Source: Icerya purchasi (lineage: Eukaryota; Arthropoda; Insecta; Hemiptera; Monophlebidae). Taken from it: a DNA stretch of 64,000 nucleotides. The position numbers and the translations under genes were made by a program. Below the pieces are notes generated by a model, which saw nothing but the letters and a program-made list of their open reading frames with translations, had not been told where the DNA came from and did no database searches. Within the stretch, counting starts at the first letter, position 1. Each line of letters opens with the position of its first letter. Where the stretch lies: assembly GCA_039619475.1 (NCBI GenBank), contig CM077115.1, positions 479,210,400-479,274,399 on the forward strand, read 5' to 3'. This document shows, one piece after another, positions 1 to 11,039 of this stretch.

Positions 1-805
1 ATTTTGGTTTCTCGGCAATGATAACGAATAATGTTCCCTAACAGAAAAAATATATAGATGAATAAAGACGAATGTTCATTGTTTTGTAAGTAATACTCAT
101 TATTTGTAATCGGTTAAATATTAGCGTACCGATGTAATTAATGTTCTTCGAGGAGACCTTGGTACAACCAGCGCTCCGGCTGAGCTCAAGAGACGTCCAG
201 GATCAGAGCGGATCTCACGAAACTGTTTTTAGCTACGCAGTTTAGTCATAATGAAGGCTGCCGAATTAATAGAAATATCGAAACTTTTGACTAAAAATAT
301 TCAATTAAAAACGCCTAATTGTTTGCTTTTTTTCTAAATCAAATGAAAGAGAAATAATCGTTCAACAGATAAAAAAAAAACCTTTTTTTATTATCTATCG
401 AAACTTGATTAAAAACTCAAAAAAGACGAAAATTACTCATATAAACATTGAAAAGAATTGTTCGTTTACTAAAAAGGAAAGAAATGTTTAATGCTATTGA
501 AAAGTAATTAATTTTCAATTTAATTGATCAAAATCGTTCCTGTAACGTAATATAAAATTGCTATATACAACATTTATTTCTTTTAAATAAATAACAGTAC
601 AGGTTTTTTTTTTCAAGTCCGGTCTCTGATGTTCGTCATCATCTGCTGCTACCTGTGCATTCATTCTGAGTGATGTAACATTTTTCTGTTAATGTAAACG
701 AATTCACTCATGCGCTTTTAGCGGATTCAGCGGACACGTGAAAAATGTCACCAATCGAAATATTTATACTCGACACTACTACGATTTACGATTTAGCCCA
801 CATAA
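1..805. other. Unassigned A+T-rich sequence
   Basis: No coding region, repeat copy or RNA gene could be supported here. The stretch has poly-A and poly-T runs and scattered stop codons in all frames. It lies just beyond the 3' end of the LINE remnant that follows, so part of it may be old LINE 3' tail or flank, but nothing shows this directly. Confidence 0.5.
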
Positions 806-809
806 ATCC

Positions 810-1150
810 ACTGCTGACCATAAGCTTCCCAGCTTTTTCCACTCGTTCCGGTTTTGCGCCTTCCTAATTCAATTCTTCTCGCCGGCGGTTTTTATTACAT
901 CGTCCTCCCAACGAGTTGACGGTTTTCCATTCAACAGTTTTCTATCCGTAGGCCAACATTGTAGAACACGCTTTGTTCACCTGTGATCGTTTCCTCGGGC
1001 AACATGACCTGCCCAGCTCCACTTCAACCTGGTCATTTGTTCTACCGCATCGTTCTGTTTACACTTTCCTCTCGTATCTTTGTATTTTGTACGTCTGCAC
1101 ACGAATATAGATCAGCGGAAGAAGCCGGACACTAGCTCTGCATTCCTACA
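810..1150 (-). pseudogene. LINE remnant, RTE-type reverse transcriptase C-terminus
   Basis: Read on the minus strand in pieced frames, this encodes the end of an endonuclease/reverse-transcriptase polyprotein. Visible in order are MTRLKWSWAGHVAR, then a tryptophan-proline segment, then GKPSTRWEDDV, then an RKAQNRNEWKKLG block. The order 'lKWrWaGHvaR ... GrP..RW.DD ... AqdR..Wk.l' is the usual C-terminal tail of RTE-type and related insect LINE polyproteins. Stop codons and a frameshift interrupt it, and nothing of the catalytic RT core remains on the 5' side (above about 1200). It is therefore a dead, 5'-truncated copy. Assignment to a LINE tail is confident; the exact clade is not. Confidence 0.8.
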
Positions 1151-1159
1151 CCTACGCTC

Positions 1160-2118
1160 ACCTTTAAGTAATGACCGCTGTTAACCGAGAGGCATAAGAT
1201 TGTAGGCGACTAACGAGGGAGATGCGTTGAATGAGATGAATTAATCTGATCAGAAAATAACTAATACTCATCGCGTTCACCAACACGTTCGACGCCAGCC
1301 GTACATTGATATTCTACGCTAACAGCAGAAAAAAGCATACCTTCGACCTGTTACCGTATGGTATACAATCAGTATACGATCCACCTTTTTTTAACAAATA
1401 AGCTTGGACATTCTTTCCTATGCAAGTAACCTAAATAAATACACGATATTCGGCTATTAATTCAGGCTTTTGCGTGAGCTGGGGTAGTCAAACCTCTAAA
1501 ACCTTCCTTATATAAGTCCATATATATATATATATATATATATATTGATATGAATCAGGGTTGGTGGCGCGATCTTTTGTCGACAGAATAATAAATTATC
1601 TGTTCTGTATTTAGTTTATTGATTTCAGAACGTCGTCGATTATCGGCTTTAATAGTGTCTCAGTGTAAGGGCCGGTGGCGTATGCGTGTGCGCGCGTACT
1701 GCGACACGTGCCGAAATAGAGAATTATGTCGTACGATATCGAGAGGCCGGCTCAGGTAGATCGGATGCGATAAGGATGCATTGTTATCTGCATCTGGTTA
1801 CGTTTTAGTGTTCGAGCTTGGAACAACGGTCGGAGTTAAATGCAAGCTAGCGATCGCGTTTTCTCAACAATAATGTTTTTACTAAATATTTATCTTTTGG
1901 TTTCGTATATAAATATTTCCATCTAAAATTAATAAAACCCTAATGCCACCGATGTTTTGAAGAACCCGATAGTTATCCGCGGCACAGTTATAATTGTAGT
2001 CTTTTTATTTATTTATTTATTTACTTTTTCCGTCGTCATTCTTAATCCTTTGCTGGTCGTCTCCCTTACGTACGCACGAGAAAGAGTGGAGTAAAAAGGC
2101 GAGTTCGTAACAATATAT
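1160..2118. other. Unassigned sequence with a TA microsatellite
   Basis: No gene was found. A (TA)n tract lies at about 1519-1545. The part from 1640 to 1800 is less A+T-rich than its surroundings, but I could not read any long open frame or known domain in it. Confidence 0.45.
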
Positions 2119-2500
2119 AACTCGGCCATTTTGGCCTCGCAAGGGGCTATGCCCCTTGACCCCTCTTGCTTATATTTCTGTCTCTTTCTCTTCTATACTT
2201 TGTATAAAATGATCAAAATTTACAACGTAATTCTTACTGGCATCAACACACACAAAAAAACAACATAACCACAAAAGTCCTATTCTAACATTTAACTTTC
2301 ATTATATAAAATTAAGACATTTTTTCGTTACATTTTTCGTTACATATTTCATTACATAAAATTGTGACATTTTTTAAATAACAATAACAAAAATCCTATA
2401 AAATATAACAAACGTTACATAAAATTGGGACATTTTGCGTTACATAAAATTGAGAAATTTTTTCGAATGAGGGTAGCCTAAAAATTACGTTGTAATTAAT
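2119..2500 (+). repeat. Hairpin-headed short repeat, copy 1 of 3
   Basis: This is the first of three same-strand copies (others at 34458-34823 and 61865-62163). It opens with two perfect hairpins: GGCC-ATTTT-GGCC at 2124-2136 and AAGGGGC-TAT-GCCCCTT at 2141-2157. A segment around ATACTTTGTATAAAATGATC follows, then runs of TTACATAAAATTG-like words. It ends in ATTACGTTGTAATTAATATA. An inner inverted pair (TTACAACGTAATTCTTA near 2219 against its complement near the 3' end) spans the last 280 bp. All three copies sit between TATA tracts, which suggests a short non-autonomous element with a TA-rich target. The element class is unknown. Confidence 0.75.
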
Positions 2501-2519
2501 ATATATATATGTTAAGAAC

Positions 2520-2645
2520 GCAAATGACGTATAAAGAGATCAAGAACATTGCAGGCTGCAGGAAGGAATGGAAGAAGATGATTGGCTAGCTACAAAGACA
2601 AGAGCAAGGCTCCTTAACGTATAGATGGATATATTTACATGTGTA
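2520..2645 (+). pseudogene. Possible LINE 3' tail fragment
   Basis: One short frame reads IKNIAGCRKEWKKMIG, which resembles the closing 'A..R..Wk.l' block of RTE-type LINE polyproteins. It is followed at once by a TA-rich tail. It is too short to be sure and could be chance similarity. Confidence 0.25.
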
Positions 2646-2669
2646 TATATATATATATATTTAGTTTAA

Positions 2670-5089
2670 TGTATCTGTTGATAATCAAATCTTGCAATTA
2701 AATTTTCAATCACTTTCCGATAAGATGGATCCGTCTGTTACGGCAATGCGAGAATATGTAACTTTTTTTAAAAATTGTTTCAATAAATAAATAGTGTTCT
2801 CTTAATAACACATTAATTCTGAGTGCAGCAATAGGGAAATTACACCGATAGTTAACGTTCAATGAAAATAACTTTCCCTATGCCATGCGTTGACTGTAGC
2901 TAGTGTCATATTAGAAAAAAAAAAAAAAAAAGAAAATAAGTTAACCCTTTTAATAGGAAGGTAAACTTCGTTACGGATTACGTCTTCTTGAGCTTACGGT
3001 GAATTAAAAATGAAAATAAACACGAAAAAAAAAAAATAAATAAAATAAAAATAACAATTGCCACCCCACCGGTCACCAGGTCGCCGGCCACCGTGATTCT
3101 CTGCTGGAGTATCCACCGACTTTACGCACTTACGACTTGTTACGCGAGCAAACAAAAAATAAATAACAGCGATTATATTTTTTGACTATTACGCGCGACT
3201 AGAAAGAAACGATAAGAAACATGCCCAGAATACACAAAAACAAAGCATATATGAAGGAAAAATGACTATGTAAAAGAAAAATACGAAAAATGATTATACC
3301 GAAAAAATTGAAACATTCGTCGCGATGAAACTCTAACGACGTGCAACAACACGGTAAGCGGTAAACGGACAGTGGACGATTAATAATAATCCGAGCGCCG
3401 GTAAAAACTAAACATTTAACCGGCTGCTACCTGACCGACGCGATTAGAAGTGAAGAAAGATATTACTGATAAGAAATAACAAAAGATTATCTCTCTCGAT
3501 TTACCGCCATTACATGATTTTACTAATTTCTCGCAGCTTAATGCTACTTGGCAAGAATACCACCAACACAAGTAAATATACGCACCGAGGCCGAATCAAC
3601 TCGAAGGGAAAAGATCAATAGCAGGATCGCAAATCGTATGGATGAAGGATCTTGAAAGATGGTTTGGTTGAACAGAAAAACCGAGAGAAGCTGAATCAAG
3701 GGCTGAATCGGTAACCTCCGAAACGGAAATGGGGCACGAAGAAGAAGAGGACGAACGGGGAATCTTTAAGATCGTGCGTCCACGGAGATCACGTTTTGGC
3801 ACTGCCACTTGGCAGCACCTTTATGAAGTAGGAAAATCTATTTTCTAATCATCTTTTACCAGGCTTATTTAAAAATAAATAACTATTAAAAAAATAAATA
3901 AAAAGTACAAAAAATAATATTTTTTTTTTATTGTTATTATTTTTTGTCACCCATTCTCGTCATTTGGTTAGTTTAATACTTTTGATTTTCGCTAATTTAT
4001 TTGCACCTGATAATTTTCTTCTTTTTTCTTCATTTTTTTCTGCCAATAAGTTGCTAACGAACAAATTTTAATGGTGAATTTAGACTTGATAATCTTATTA
4101 CCTGTTGAATTTATGTAGTTCTGCGCAAAACCACTGAGCTGGGATATTAGTGATCATTTTATGTTTCGTATTCTGCGAATCGAGCGATTTATTATAAATG
4201 TCTAAGGATGTTAGTTTTTCCAGATGAATAACATTAACAAAGAATATATGCAAGCAACAACAATTTCTTTCAAAAAAGTAAACAATAAACTTCAATTCGA
4301 TCAATTTTATATAAACATCGAGGAATTTAATTTAGCCGATGAAAACTTCAACATGTTGAAGTGCTTTCGTCCGATGGACCTGACTGATTCCGTATGAAAA
4401 GAAATTTGTATAGCCACATACTTTTATTAAATTTTAATCGACTTAGATTTTGGTTATGTTAAATTTCGTTCTTGCGTTTACGTGCATACGCATGTTTAGT
4501 TACACTGCTTCCGCCCGAACAACGGTAGACGCCGTAATAAGAGGTAAATTTATTAATAGTGAAAGGCGGGATTTAATCAGTTTTATTTTTCATTTATTTA
4601 TCTGTTTGTAGGGAAGGGATAATGTTGCTTATTAGAATTACGCCCATCTTATAATATGAGTAGAAATTGTATAAATGTTTTAATGAAATTCACGAATTAG
4701 CAGTTTTTAGGATCTATCGATTGGTCTGAGTCTTATCATTTTATGAAACGAGCAATTGTAAAGGGAAGGCGACTAACGTTCGCTTTAATGATTATTGTAT
4801 GTTCAGAGTTCATTAAAAAGCAAATAAGTAAAAAGAGATAAGCACATCCTTGTTTTGTGATGAAGCATATTTATTTACGCTTTACACGGCAGATTTAAAT
4901 AGTATGCCAATTCAAGCATACAGGACGTTGTTTATGAAGTTTGTGAATATGATAATTTGTGATAATATTTCTGGTTTATGAATATTTGTTTTTATTTTTT
5001 GTAATGCGAGAATATTTCAACATGAAAATGAGAATAACGTAACGTACATAAAAACGCAGATTTCGTGTATATATCACAGCTAATTGTTT
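2670..5089. other. Unassigned A+T-rich sequence
   Basis: I see no supportable gene, RNA or repeat copy. Short open frames at 3596-3808 and 4098-4304 have no recognisable motif and low-complexity composition. Mononucleotide A runs occur at 2917-2932 and near 3025. Confidence 0.45.
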
Positions 5090-6054
5090 GACGCCAGTCT
5101 ACAACTAATTACCTCATTCTCTCGCGGAAGACTAGATATGGCGTCCCACAAGGATCCATTTTGGGTCCCACTCTATGGAACTTGCTCTACTCTGTAGTGC
5201 ACCATAGAATTGAGGGATTTTGTAACTGTTTTTAACAATAAATGTCACTTAATATTGTACGCAGACGACCTATGTCTGGCATTTGACGTGCATCATAATT
5301 ATCCTTATAAGCAAACAGAAATTATTTCAAAATACCTGCAGGGAAATATATAGGTGAATTTGGTTTGGAATTCTCTACTCCCAAGTGCAGTTTATCTGTG
5401 TTTGGTGATCGTGGAATTGTTAGCCGAGGTTTCCAGTTTCTCCCTAGTGTACGGAAATTCAGTATTTCATAACCCCCTATTAAAATATCTCGGAATAATA
5501 TTGGATGAAAATCTCACCTTTATTCTTTTCACTATAACATGATTGCCTTTAAATGTGAGATTACCTTCACACAAAATTCGCCAAAACTCAATCCAATGCT
5601 CGGGGGTTTGCATTTAGGGAGCGGTGCGTACTCTAAAAAGGCTTGACTCAGGCCTTGTATGGGTATGGCGTCGCTGTCTATGTCATTTTACGTCGAGTAA
5701 ATAAGCACCAGAGGAAATTTCTGTTGCGTATGGCTTCTATATATAAAACTTCTCTTACATCGGTAGCTTGTGTAATCTGTGGCATCTTGCCAACGGATTT
5801 ATATCTCACTGGTAGGGCTATGATCAATGAGCACAGTTTAGTGATTTGACACATCTATGAAACAATTAGGCTTGTTAGAAAATAACTTTCTACAGATACC
5901 GCGGCCGGTTTCCAAAAAACTATTTAGGAAATACATATATGGATAAACTAATACTGGGTGAGTGGCAGAGGCGGTGGAGCAATGACTTCGCTGGTAGGAA
6001 AACATTCGAGTTCCTGCCCGCTGTTTCTCTTAGACTAAAGTTGAAAAACATGAA
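5090..6054 (+). pseudogene. R1-clade non-LTR retrotransposon, RT region (5' part, interrupted)
   Basis: This is a decayed reverse transcriptase read on the plus strand. It shows RYGVPQGSILGPTLWNLLYS at 5134, then LILYADDLCLAF with the catalytic YADD at 5258-5269, then a 'KYLGIILDENL' block near 5490. Next come LLRMASIYKTSLTSVACVIC and GILPTDL at 5720-5810, and finally EWQRRWSNDFAGRKTFEFLP near 5960. The 'LLR..saYrT.S..A..Vi.G..PidL' and 'WQ.rW....GR.T..l.P' blocks are typical of R1-clade elements. At least one frameshift separates GVPQGS from YADD, and stops occur later, so the copy is dead. It ends exactly at the CATGAA duplication and resumes at 24909 in the same frame. The endonuclease and 5' RT parts are missing. 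Confidence 0.88.
6049..6054. repeat. Target-site duplication CATGAA, left copy
   Basis: Six bases directly before the palindromic element, identical to 24903-24908 directly after it. The duplication falls within a coding triplet run of the R1-like element. Deleting the insertion with one copy keeps that frame open. Confidence 0.9.
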
Positions 6055-6085
6055 AGTAGTCAGTAAATCTATGTTCTGGGACCTC

Positions 6086-6093
6086 TGACGTCA
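6086..6093. promoter_or_regulatory. Palindromic TGACGTCA (CRE/ATF-like) near the left terminus
   Basis: A perfect TGACGTCA lies 31 bp in from the terminus. It is the consensus for CREB/ATF-type factors. One 8-mer alone is weak evidence of function, but its position close to both ends of the element is notable. Confidence 0.35.
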
Positions 6094-6159
6094 CAAACCC
6101 GAGAACTGTGTGCAGAGGGCAGAAAGTAACCCAATTTCTTGCACGGGCGCTGAAAATTC

Positions 6160-6245
6160 ACCCAAGTTTCCCCAATTTTCCCCAAATTTCCTGCAATTTT
6201 TAGCAAATTTCCTCAATTTTCTGCAAATTTCCTCCAAATTCCTCT
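6160..6245. repeat. Subterminal array of short AATTTCC-type units
   Basis: About six degenerate units of 13-15 bp, each close to AATTTCCTCCAA (variants CCCAATTTTCC, GCAAATTTCC), lie in a row just inside the terminus. The mirror copy is at 24712-24797. Clustered subterminal units often bind an element's own recombinase or replication proteins, but that is only inference here. Confidence 0.6.
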
Positions 6246-6284
6246 GTACAGGTTCCGCGCATTTCCCATAGTTCGAACCAATTA

Positions 6285-8560
6285 AAACTAACCCTAGTAT
6301 ATTATTTAATGCCTGAAACTAACCCAAGTCCCCGCCCACCCCTCCTGTCTACAGCGTTACCGCGATCTTTTTAATTAATTCAAAGTCTAAGTATATGTAA
6401 TATAAAATTAGCCTAAGTATTTATTTTTAATGTGTAGAGAGTAGAAAGTAACCGATTAAAAATTAACCCAAGTATGTTATTTAACGTCTGAAACTAACCC
6501 AAGTCCCCGCCCACCCCTCCTGTCTACAACATTACCGCAATTTTTCAAAATTTAGGGCCTAAGTATGGAAATTCCAAATTTAACCCAAGTATACTATTTA
6601 AAGCCTGAAACTAACCCAAGTCTCCGCTCGCTCTTTCCACGATCCCGCGCATATATCCAACAAAGCGTTAGTCACTGCGAAAGCATACGTACCGTTCCCG
6701 CGCACGCGTCGTATGTTCCCGATACTGCGATCTTTTTTTTTTTTTTTTTTTAATATTTCGAAGCCTAAGTATAAAAAATTCCAAAATTATCCTAAATATA
6801 TTTTTTTCATTATCACATTTCCCCGTTTGTACAGGTAAATGTGGAAACACACACGCCGTCCCCGCGCATATATCCATCATAACATTAACCACAGTGAAAG
6901 TGCACACCCATTCCCACACATCGCGCCCTCTACTATCATATGTATGTATTACACATGCCTTTGCATGTAATATATGTAGCATACTTTTTAATTTTCATTT
7001 TTCGAGGTTGGGAGGGGTAAAATTTTGCCGGAGTGATAAAAACGTTTGAATCTCAACACTTAGAACCCAAAATTTAAAGGAATTTTCCGAGTCGTGCTCC
7101 GTTCCGGCATTTTTTTTTTAAATTTTATTTTTAAAGAAAATATTTGAACGTTCCATCAGTCGAATGAAAGCGGGCGAGTGTGCTGCTACGAGATGTATTA
7201 TGTAAGCGCGACCGCGGCTGTACTAGAAATATTTAAATGTTCCAGCAACTAGTTGAAACTGTCACCAGGTGAGGTGAATTCCAGTCGTTCGTTTTGAAAT
7301 TAACCAGCCGATCATCTATGCACACTCTCACTTGCCACCGTTAGAAACCTGTTCGCGATCGCTACAAGTTCATACACACGCACGTACACACCACCACTTG
7401 ATAAATATTTTTTCGTCTTTTTCCGCTTCCGATCTTATTTGTAATCCGTTGATTCTTTTTTTATTATTTTTCCGTATTCTCCGTTCATTGCAAAAGCACA
7501 CCATCCATTCATGCACACATATCAAGCATTATGTTAACCTCTACAAAGCTACACTGTACTATTCCACACACGCTCCGGTCGCCGTCGAAATAAACGCCGC
7601 GATATCACTCCCACACACACACACATACACACAACCACTTCATATATATTTTATTTTCGAGTCAAATTATTATAGAATTAGCCTAAGTATAATTTTCTTT
7701 TTCATTTCTGTTTACTTCTTCCGAAGTTCATAATTTTTATATTTTTTTTGTTTCTCCGATTCTAAAAATAAATCTGTCAATGTATTAGCCACTCTCTCCC
7801 GCGCACAGAATGTTCCCTCGCACTCATCTGCTACCTATCGTTCTTATTAATTTTTTTCAAGTCTAATATTATAGAATTAGCCTAAGTATAATTTTCTTTT
7901 ACACTGCTGTTTACTTCTTCCGAACGTTCATAATTTTTATATTTTTTTTGTTTCTCCGATTCTAAAAATAAATCTGTCAATGTATTAGCCACTCTCTCCC
8001 GCGCACAGAATGTTCCCTCGCACTCATCTGCTACCTATCGTTCTTATTAATTTTTTTCAAGTCTAATATTATAGAATTAGCCTAATTATATTTTTTTTTC
8101 GCTTCCAATCATTTCCTCCGACCGTTGATAATTTTCTTATTTTATTTTTTCTCAGGTTCTAAAAATAAATCCATTGTCATCTTCACTAGTATGATTGCGC
8201 ACATATCTTCTGCCGGTATTTCTCATATTGTTCATAATAATTTTTCATGTCTATGTATTATGGAATTAGTCTAAAATATATTTTTTCCCCTCTAAAGACT
8301 TTTTCCAAACGTAAGTATTCAAACATTAATTCGAGTATATTTTTATTTAACGCTGTTTCATAATTTCCCTCTCCCTTATCCACCCTACACAAATTTCAAT
8401 TATTTTCTATTATTTTTCATGAGTACATCCCCCTGAAACTACAGTGAAACCACACCAAACATTCCCACGCACCATATAGATTTTAACATCATTCGTAATA
8501 ATTCTTTTCGAGTCTATTAGTTTAAGATTATTCTATTTTTTTCAAACTCTAAATATTTTT
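6285..8560. repeat. Degenerate repeat field with the motif AATTARCCYAAGTATA
   Basis: The motif recurs at roughly 6292, 6408, 6463, 6577, 6764, 6790, 7676, 7873, 8075, 8265 and 8325, with intervals often near 100-200 bp. A longer companion (GAAACTAACCCAAGTCCCCG, followed by a C-rich word) appears at about 6315 and 6490, and partly at 6608. Pieces such as CCCGCGCA and ATTCTTTT-CGAGTCTA recur between the motif copies. The field looks like an old array of 170-200 bp units that has drifted. The apparent ORFs at 6565-6982 and 7332-7733 lie in this field and are not convincing genes. Confidence 0.7.
7671..8069. repeat. Near-identical 199-bp tandem duplication
   Basis: Two adjacent units, 7671-7869 and 7870-8069, are almost identical, both beginning TATAGAATTAGCCTAAGTAT. 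A third, diverged unit starts at 8070. This is the freshest part of the repeat field. Mirror copy: about 22888-23286. Confidence 0.85.
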
Positions 8561-8904
8561 TTTTTCAATATCTTTCATATTATATTTTTTTCCTCAATAT
8601 GTCCGCGTACCCTCATAGTGCAAAGGTACTCTGCTTATATCCTTGCATGCATGTTGTCATGTCGTTGATTTCGATCATGTGTCAAGGTCATCGAGTCTGC
8701 CCGAATCTTCCATGTCATATCTTTTGTAGAAAAACGGTTCATATGTTCACACCTACACACAAACACCCATAACCGAAAGAACACCTCTCAACTTCGTTCA
8801 TCTGCGTATGTATCCAGCTTTCACCAAAGGAATGTGGTTTATCTGATACGACTCAACATCTTCAAAGACTTGCATCGAGCTAGAATCTCGAAAGGATCTG
8901 TTCA

Positions 8905-9044
8905 GGCAGTCAGTATTAGTGCTATGTCGAACGTGTAGAATTTGTTGAAGCAGTGTTCTTCACGCATTAATAAAAGTTTGCTCTAACGTTAAAAGTAATA
9001 ATTTTCTACATTTTTTAGTAAAAAGTTAAAAATATTATTCAAAC
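8905..9044 (+). promoter_or_regulatory. Possible initiator and 5' leader of the 331-codon gene
   Basis: TCAGT at 8910-8914 matches the arthropod initiator core. A transcript from there would have a leader of about 130 nt containing one tiny upstream ORF (ATG TCG AAC GTG TAG). The main ATG at 9045 has A at -3. No convincing TATA box is seen at -30. Mirrored at 21913-22052. Confidence 0.25.
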
Positions 9045-10040
9045 ATGAATAACAACATTGTTTCGAAAGTCGACGAATTTATTCAGAATTCATTTTCGAG
9101 TGATAGTGTCACGCATACAACTTCATCACCTCCATCACCGCAGTCAGATGATTGTTATACAGCAGAAGAATCAACATCTTTTGTACATAATATCATTGGT
9201 CCTGTATTATTAACAGAACAAGCAGATATAGCGGAATATTTTCTAGATATCAGCATCCATGTAGATTGTGATTATGGTTTTCGAGTAACTGAACTAGCAA
9301 TGATTAATATGTCCGGTGGAAAGTGTTTGCATACGCTGTATAAGCCAAGCAGAGCATGGCATGCATCAAAAATGCCACATTTACAATGTTCTTCGATGAG
9401 TCATTACTTGAAAAATCCTTCATTATTTCCCTGTCGGGAAGAAATATTTATGGCACGCGATATATTCACGATATTATCTCAAAAACCGAGAGCTCGCATA
9501 TATATTTTAACAGTATATGCTAAACTTACACTAATGGAACTTAACGAAAAGTCTGAATTGTTGAGTGATTTAGACTATGAAATCGTTAATATGGATCAAG
9601 TCTTTCGACTACATAGTATTGAGAATCTACATGAAGAGTATTTTGGTATAAGCAATTTGATAACCTGTAAACATCATAATGAGATTGATAGTTTTCATTG
9701 TGCAGCGAAAAACGTTATGGTGATGAAGGCCTGGTACGATCATGTTATCCATCCGCTGAAGCTTATGAATAATCTCAATATAAATGATTTAAGTCAGTTG
9801 TTCATTACAGCCACCAAAGAAATGATAATTACATTATTTCCAAGTTGTGTTGGTGACATTTATGCATTTCTACCAGATAGATTAAAACAGGATGATACGA
9901 TAAAATCACTTCTACCATGTTACGAGCATGAGCATGATGAAGAATATTATATCGATGATGATATATTGCGACGGAGTACTCGAAATTGTATGAAAGTAAA
10001 AGATTGTATCGATTGTCAATGTAAAATTCGCACGGATTAA
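9045..10040 (+). CDS. Uncharacterised element-borne protein, 331 aa (left-arm copy)
   Basis: This is the only long ATG-initiated ORF in the arm with normal amino-acid composition. Residues 1-45 are Ser/Thr/Pro-rich and probably disordered. Residues 66-110 contain FLDISIHVDCDYGF, TELAMINMSGGKCLHTLYKP. Residues 146-165 read like a beta strand plus helix (RARIYILTVYAKLTLMELNE). Residues 207-230 carry TCKHHNEIDSFHCAAKNV then W230. The C-terminus has four cysteines (C315, C321, C324, C326). The order 'D.D-GF..tELAmi...G...h.lykP', a 'y..a.lt' strand, and 'C..H......hCA.kNv....W' recalls a family of roughly 300-aa proteins of unknown function found with repeats in insect genomes, with a possible DEDD-exonuclease-like (RNase H-fold) layout. 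That likeness is from memory and unproven. No membrane segment or signal peptide is seen. Confidence 0.75.
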   Translation: MNNNIVSKVDEFIQNSFSSDSVTHTTSSPPSPQSDDCYTAEESTSFVHNIIGPVLLTEQADIAEYFLDISIHVDCDYGFRVTELAMINMSGGKCLHTLYKPSRAWHASKMPHLQCSSMSHYLKNPSLFPCREEIFMARDIFTILSQKPRARIYILTVYAKLTLMELNEKSELLSDLDYEIVNMDQVFRLHSIENLHEEYFGISNLITCKHHNEIDSFHCAAKNVMVMKAWYDHVIHPLKLMNNLNINDLSQLFITATKEMIITLFPSCVGDIYAFLPDRLKQDDTIKSLLPCYEHEHDEEYYIDDDILRRSTRNCMKVKDCIDCQCKIRTD

Positions 10041-10059
10041 CTATTCATTATTTCGATCG

Positions 10060-11030
10060 TTTATCAATTTTGTGTATATTTGTATATATTTTTGTATATT
10101 AATGTATATATTTTTTTCCCTAATCGACAGTCCGTTCGTTTTTTGTGTTTTGTTAATCATTTTGTAAATATATTTTTATACATATTTAAATTTTATTTCT
10201 ATATATTTACATATATTTTTTCTTTGCCTTCAATTCCCTCCATATCTTTCATTCTATTGTATATATTTTTTCCTAATTAATTTTAATCTTTTTTCGCTCC
10301 TTTTCAATTCAGTTTATTTAACTATTTAACTATTTCTCTATTTCTTTTTCCTCCTCTTAACTTAAAGTACTGGTAATGATGAATATTACAAAAATCTGAA
10401 CCAGTTGTATAAAGTGTACGTGTAATTATTGTCTAATTTTCGAATATAATCCCGCATAATTTGTTCATATCTTTTTAGACTAAAACATTATATTTTTTAT
10501 TCTTTCTTTAACGAATCTAACTGTTCAACTTTTTCATGTACATCACGTACATCAAGTATTTTCCGCAGCTGTGTGAGTTTTCATTAATTTGTAAGACACA
10601 ACCTAAGACCCAGAGAGTTCTCTCTAATTGTTTAAAATCTTTCATAATCACACTTTTTTATTTTACATATATTTTTTGAGGTATATACGGGATCGTCTAT
10701 GAGGTGTGTTGATCAATAGAGCAACAGGTAGAAAACCTACTAGCTTACGAGACACAACATGTTTATAGAAAAAACGTGCTAGCATGAGCAGATCAGAGTT
10801 GCAATGTGCGAGTGAGAGACTGTATGCATGTATGTGTGCGAGAGCAACAGCTTGATTATAAAAAACGTCGAAGATACATGCATCTATCTGTGAACAATTA
10901 TCACATCAAACATAAAAAGGCTGACTAAAAGATTATTATTTTCTTTTTTCATTCATTCTGGCCACTATTACCACTCGCGCCCCACTGTCAAGACCTCTGA
11001 ACATACATTACTAACCTCACCGACACTATA
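10060..11030. other. A+T-rich sequence downstream of the 331-codon gene
   Basis: No gene was recognised. The first 250 bp is rich in TATATTTTTG-like words, which produces a meaningless low-complexity ORF at 10080-10280. A less A+T-rich island at 10680-10880 holds repeated TGTGCGAGWGAGA-like words but no open frame of note. Confidence 0.4.
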
Positions 11031-11039
11031 ATATTTTTT

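Noticed and set aside
6668..6982. 104-codon minus-strand ORF at the arm ends
   Set aside because: It reads through the A19 run and C+G-rich subterminal repeats; low complexity.
7332..7733. 133-codon ORF in each arm
   Set aside because: It lies in the degenerate repeat field, is His/Thr/Phe-rich from CA and T runs, and lacks any motif.
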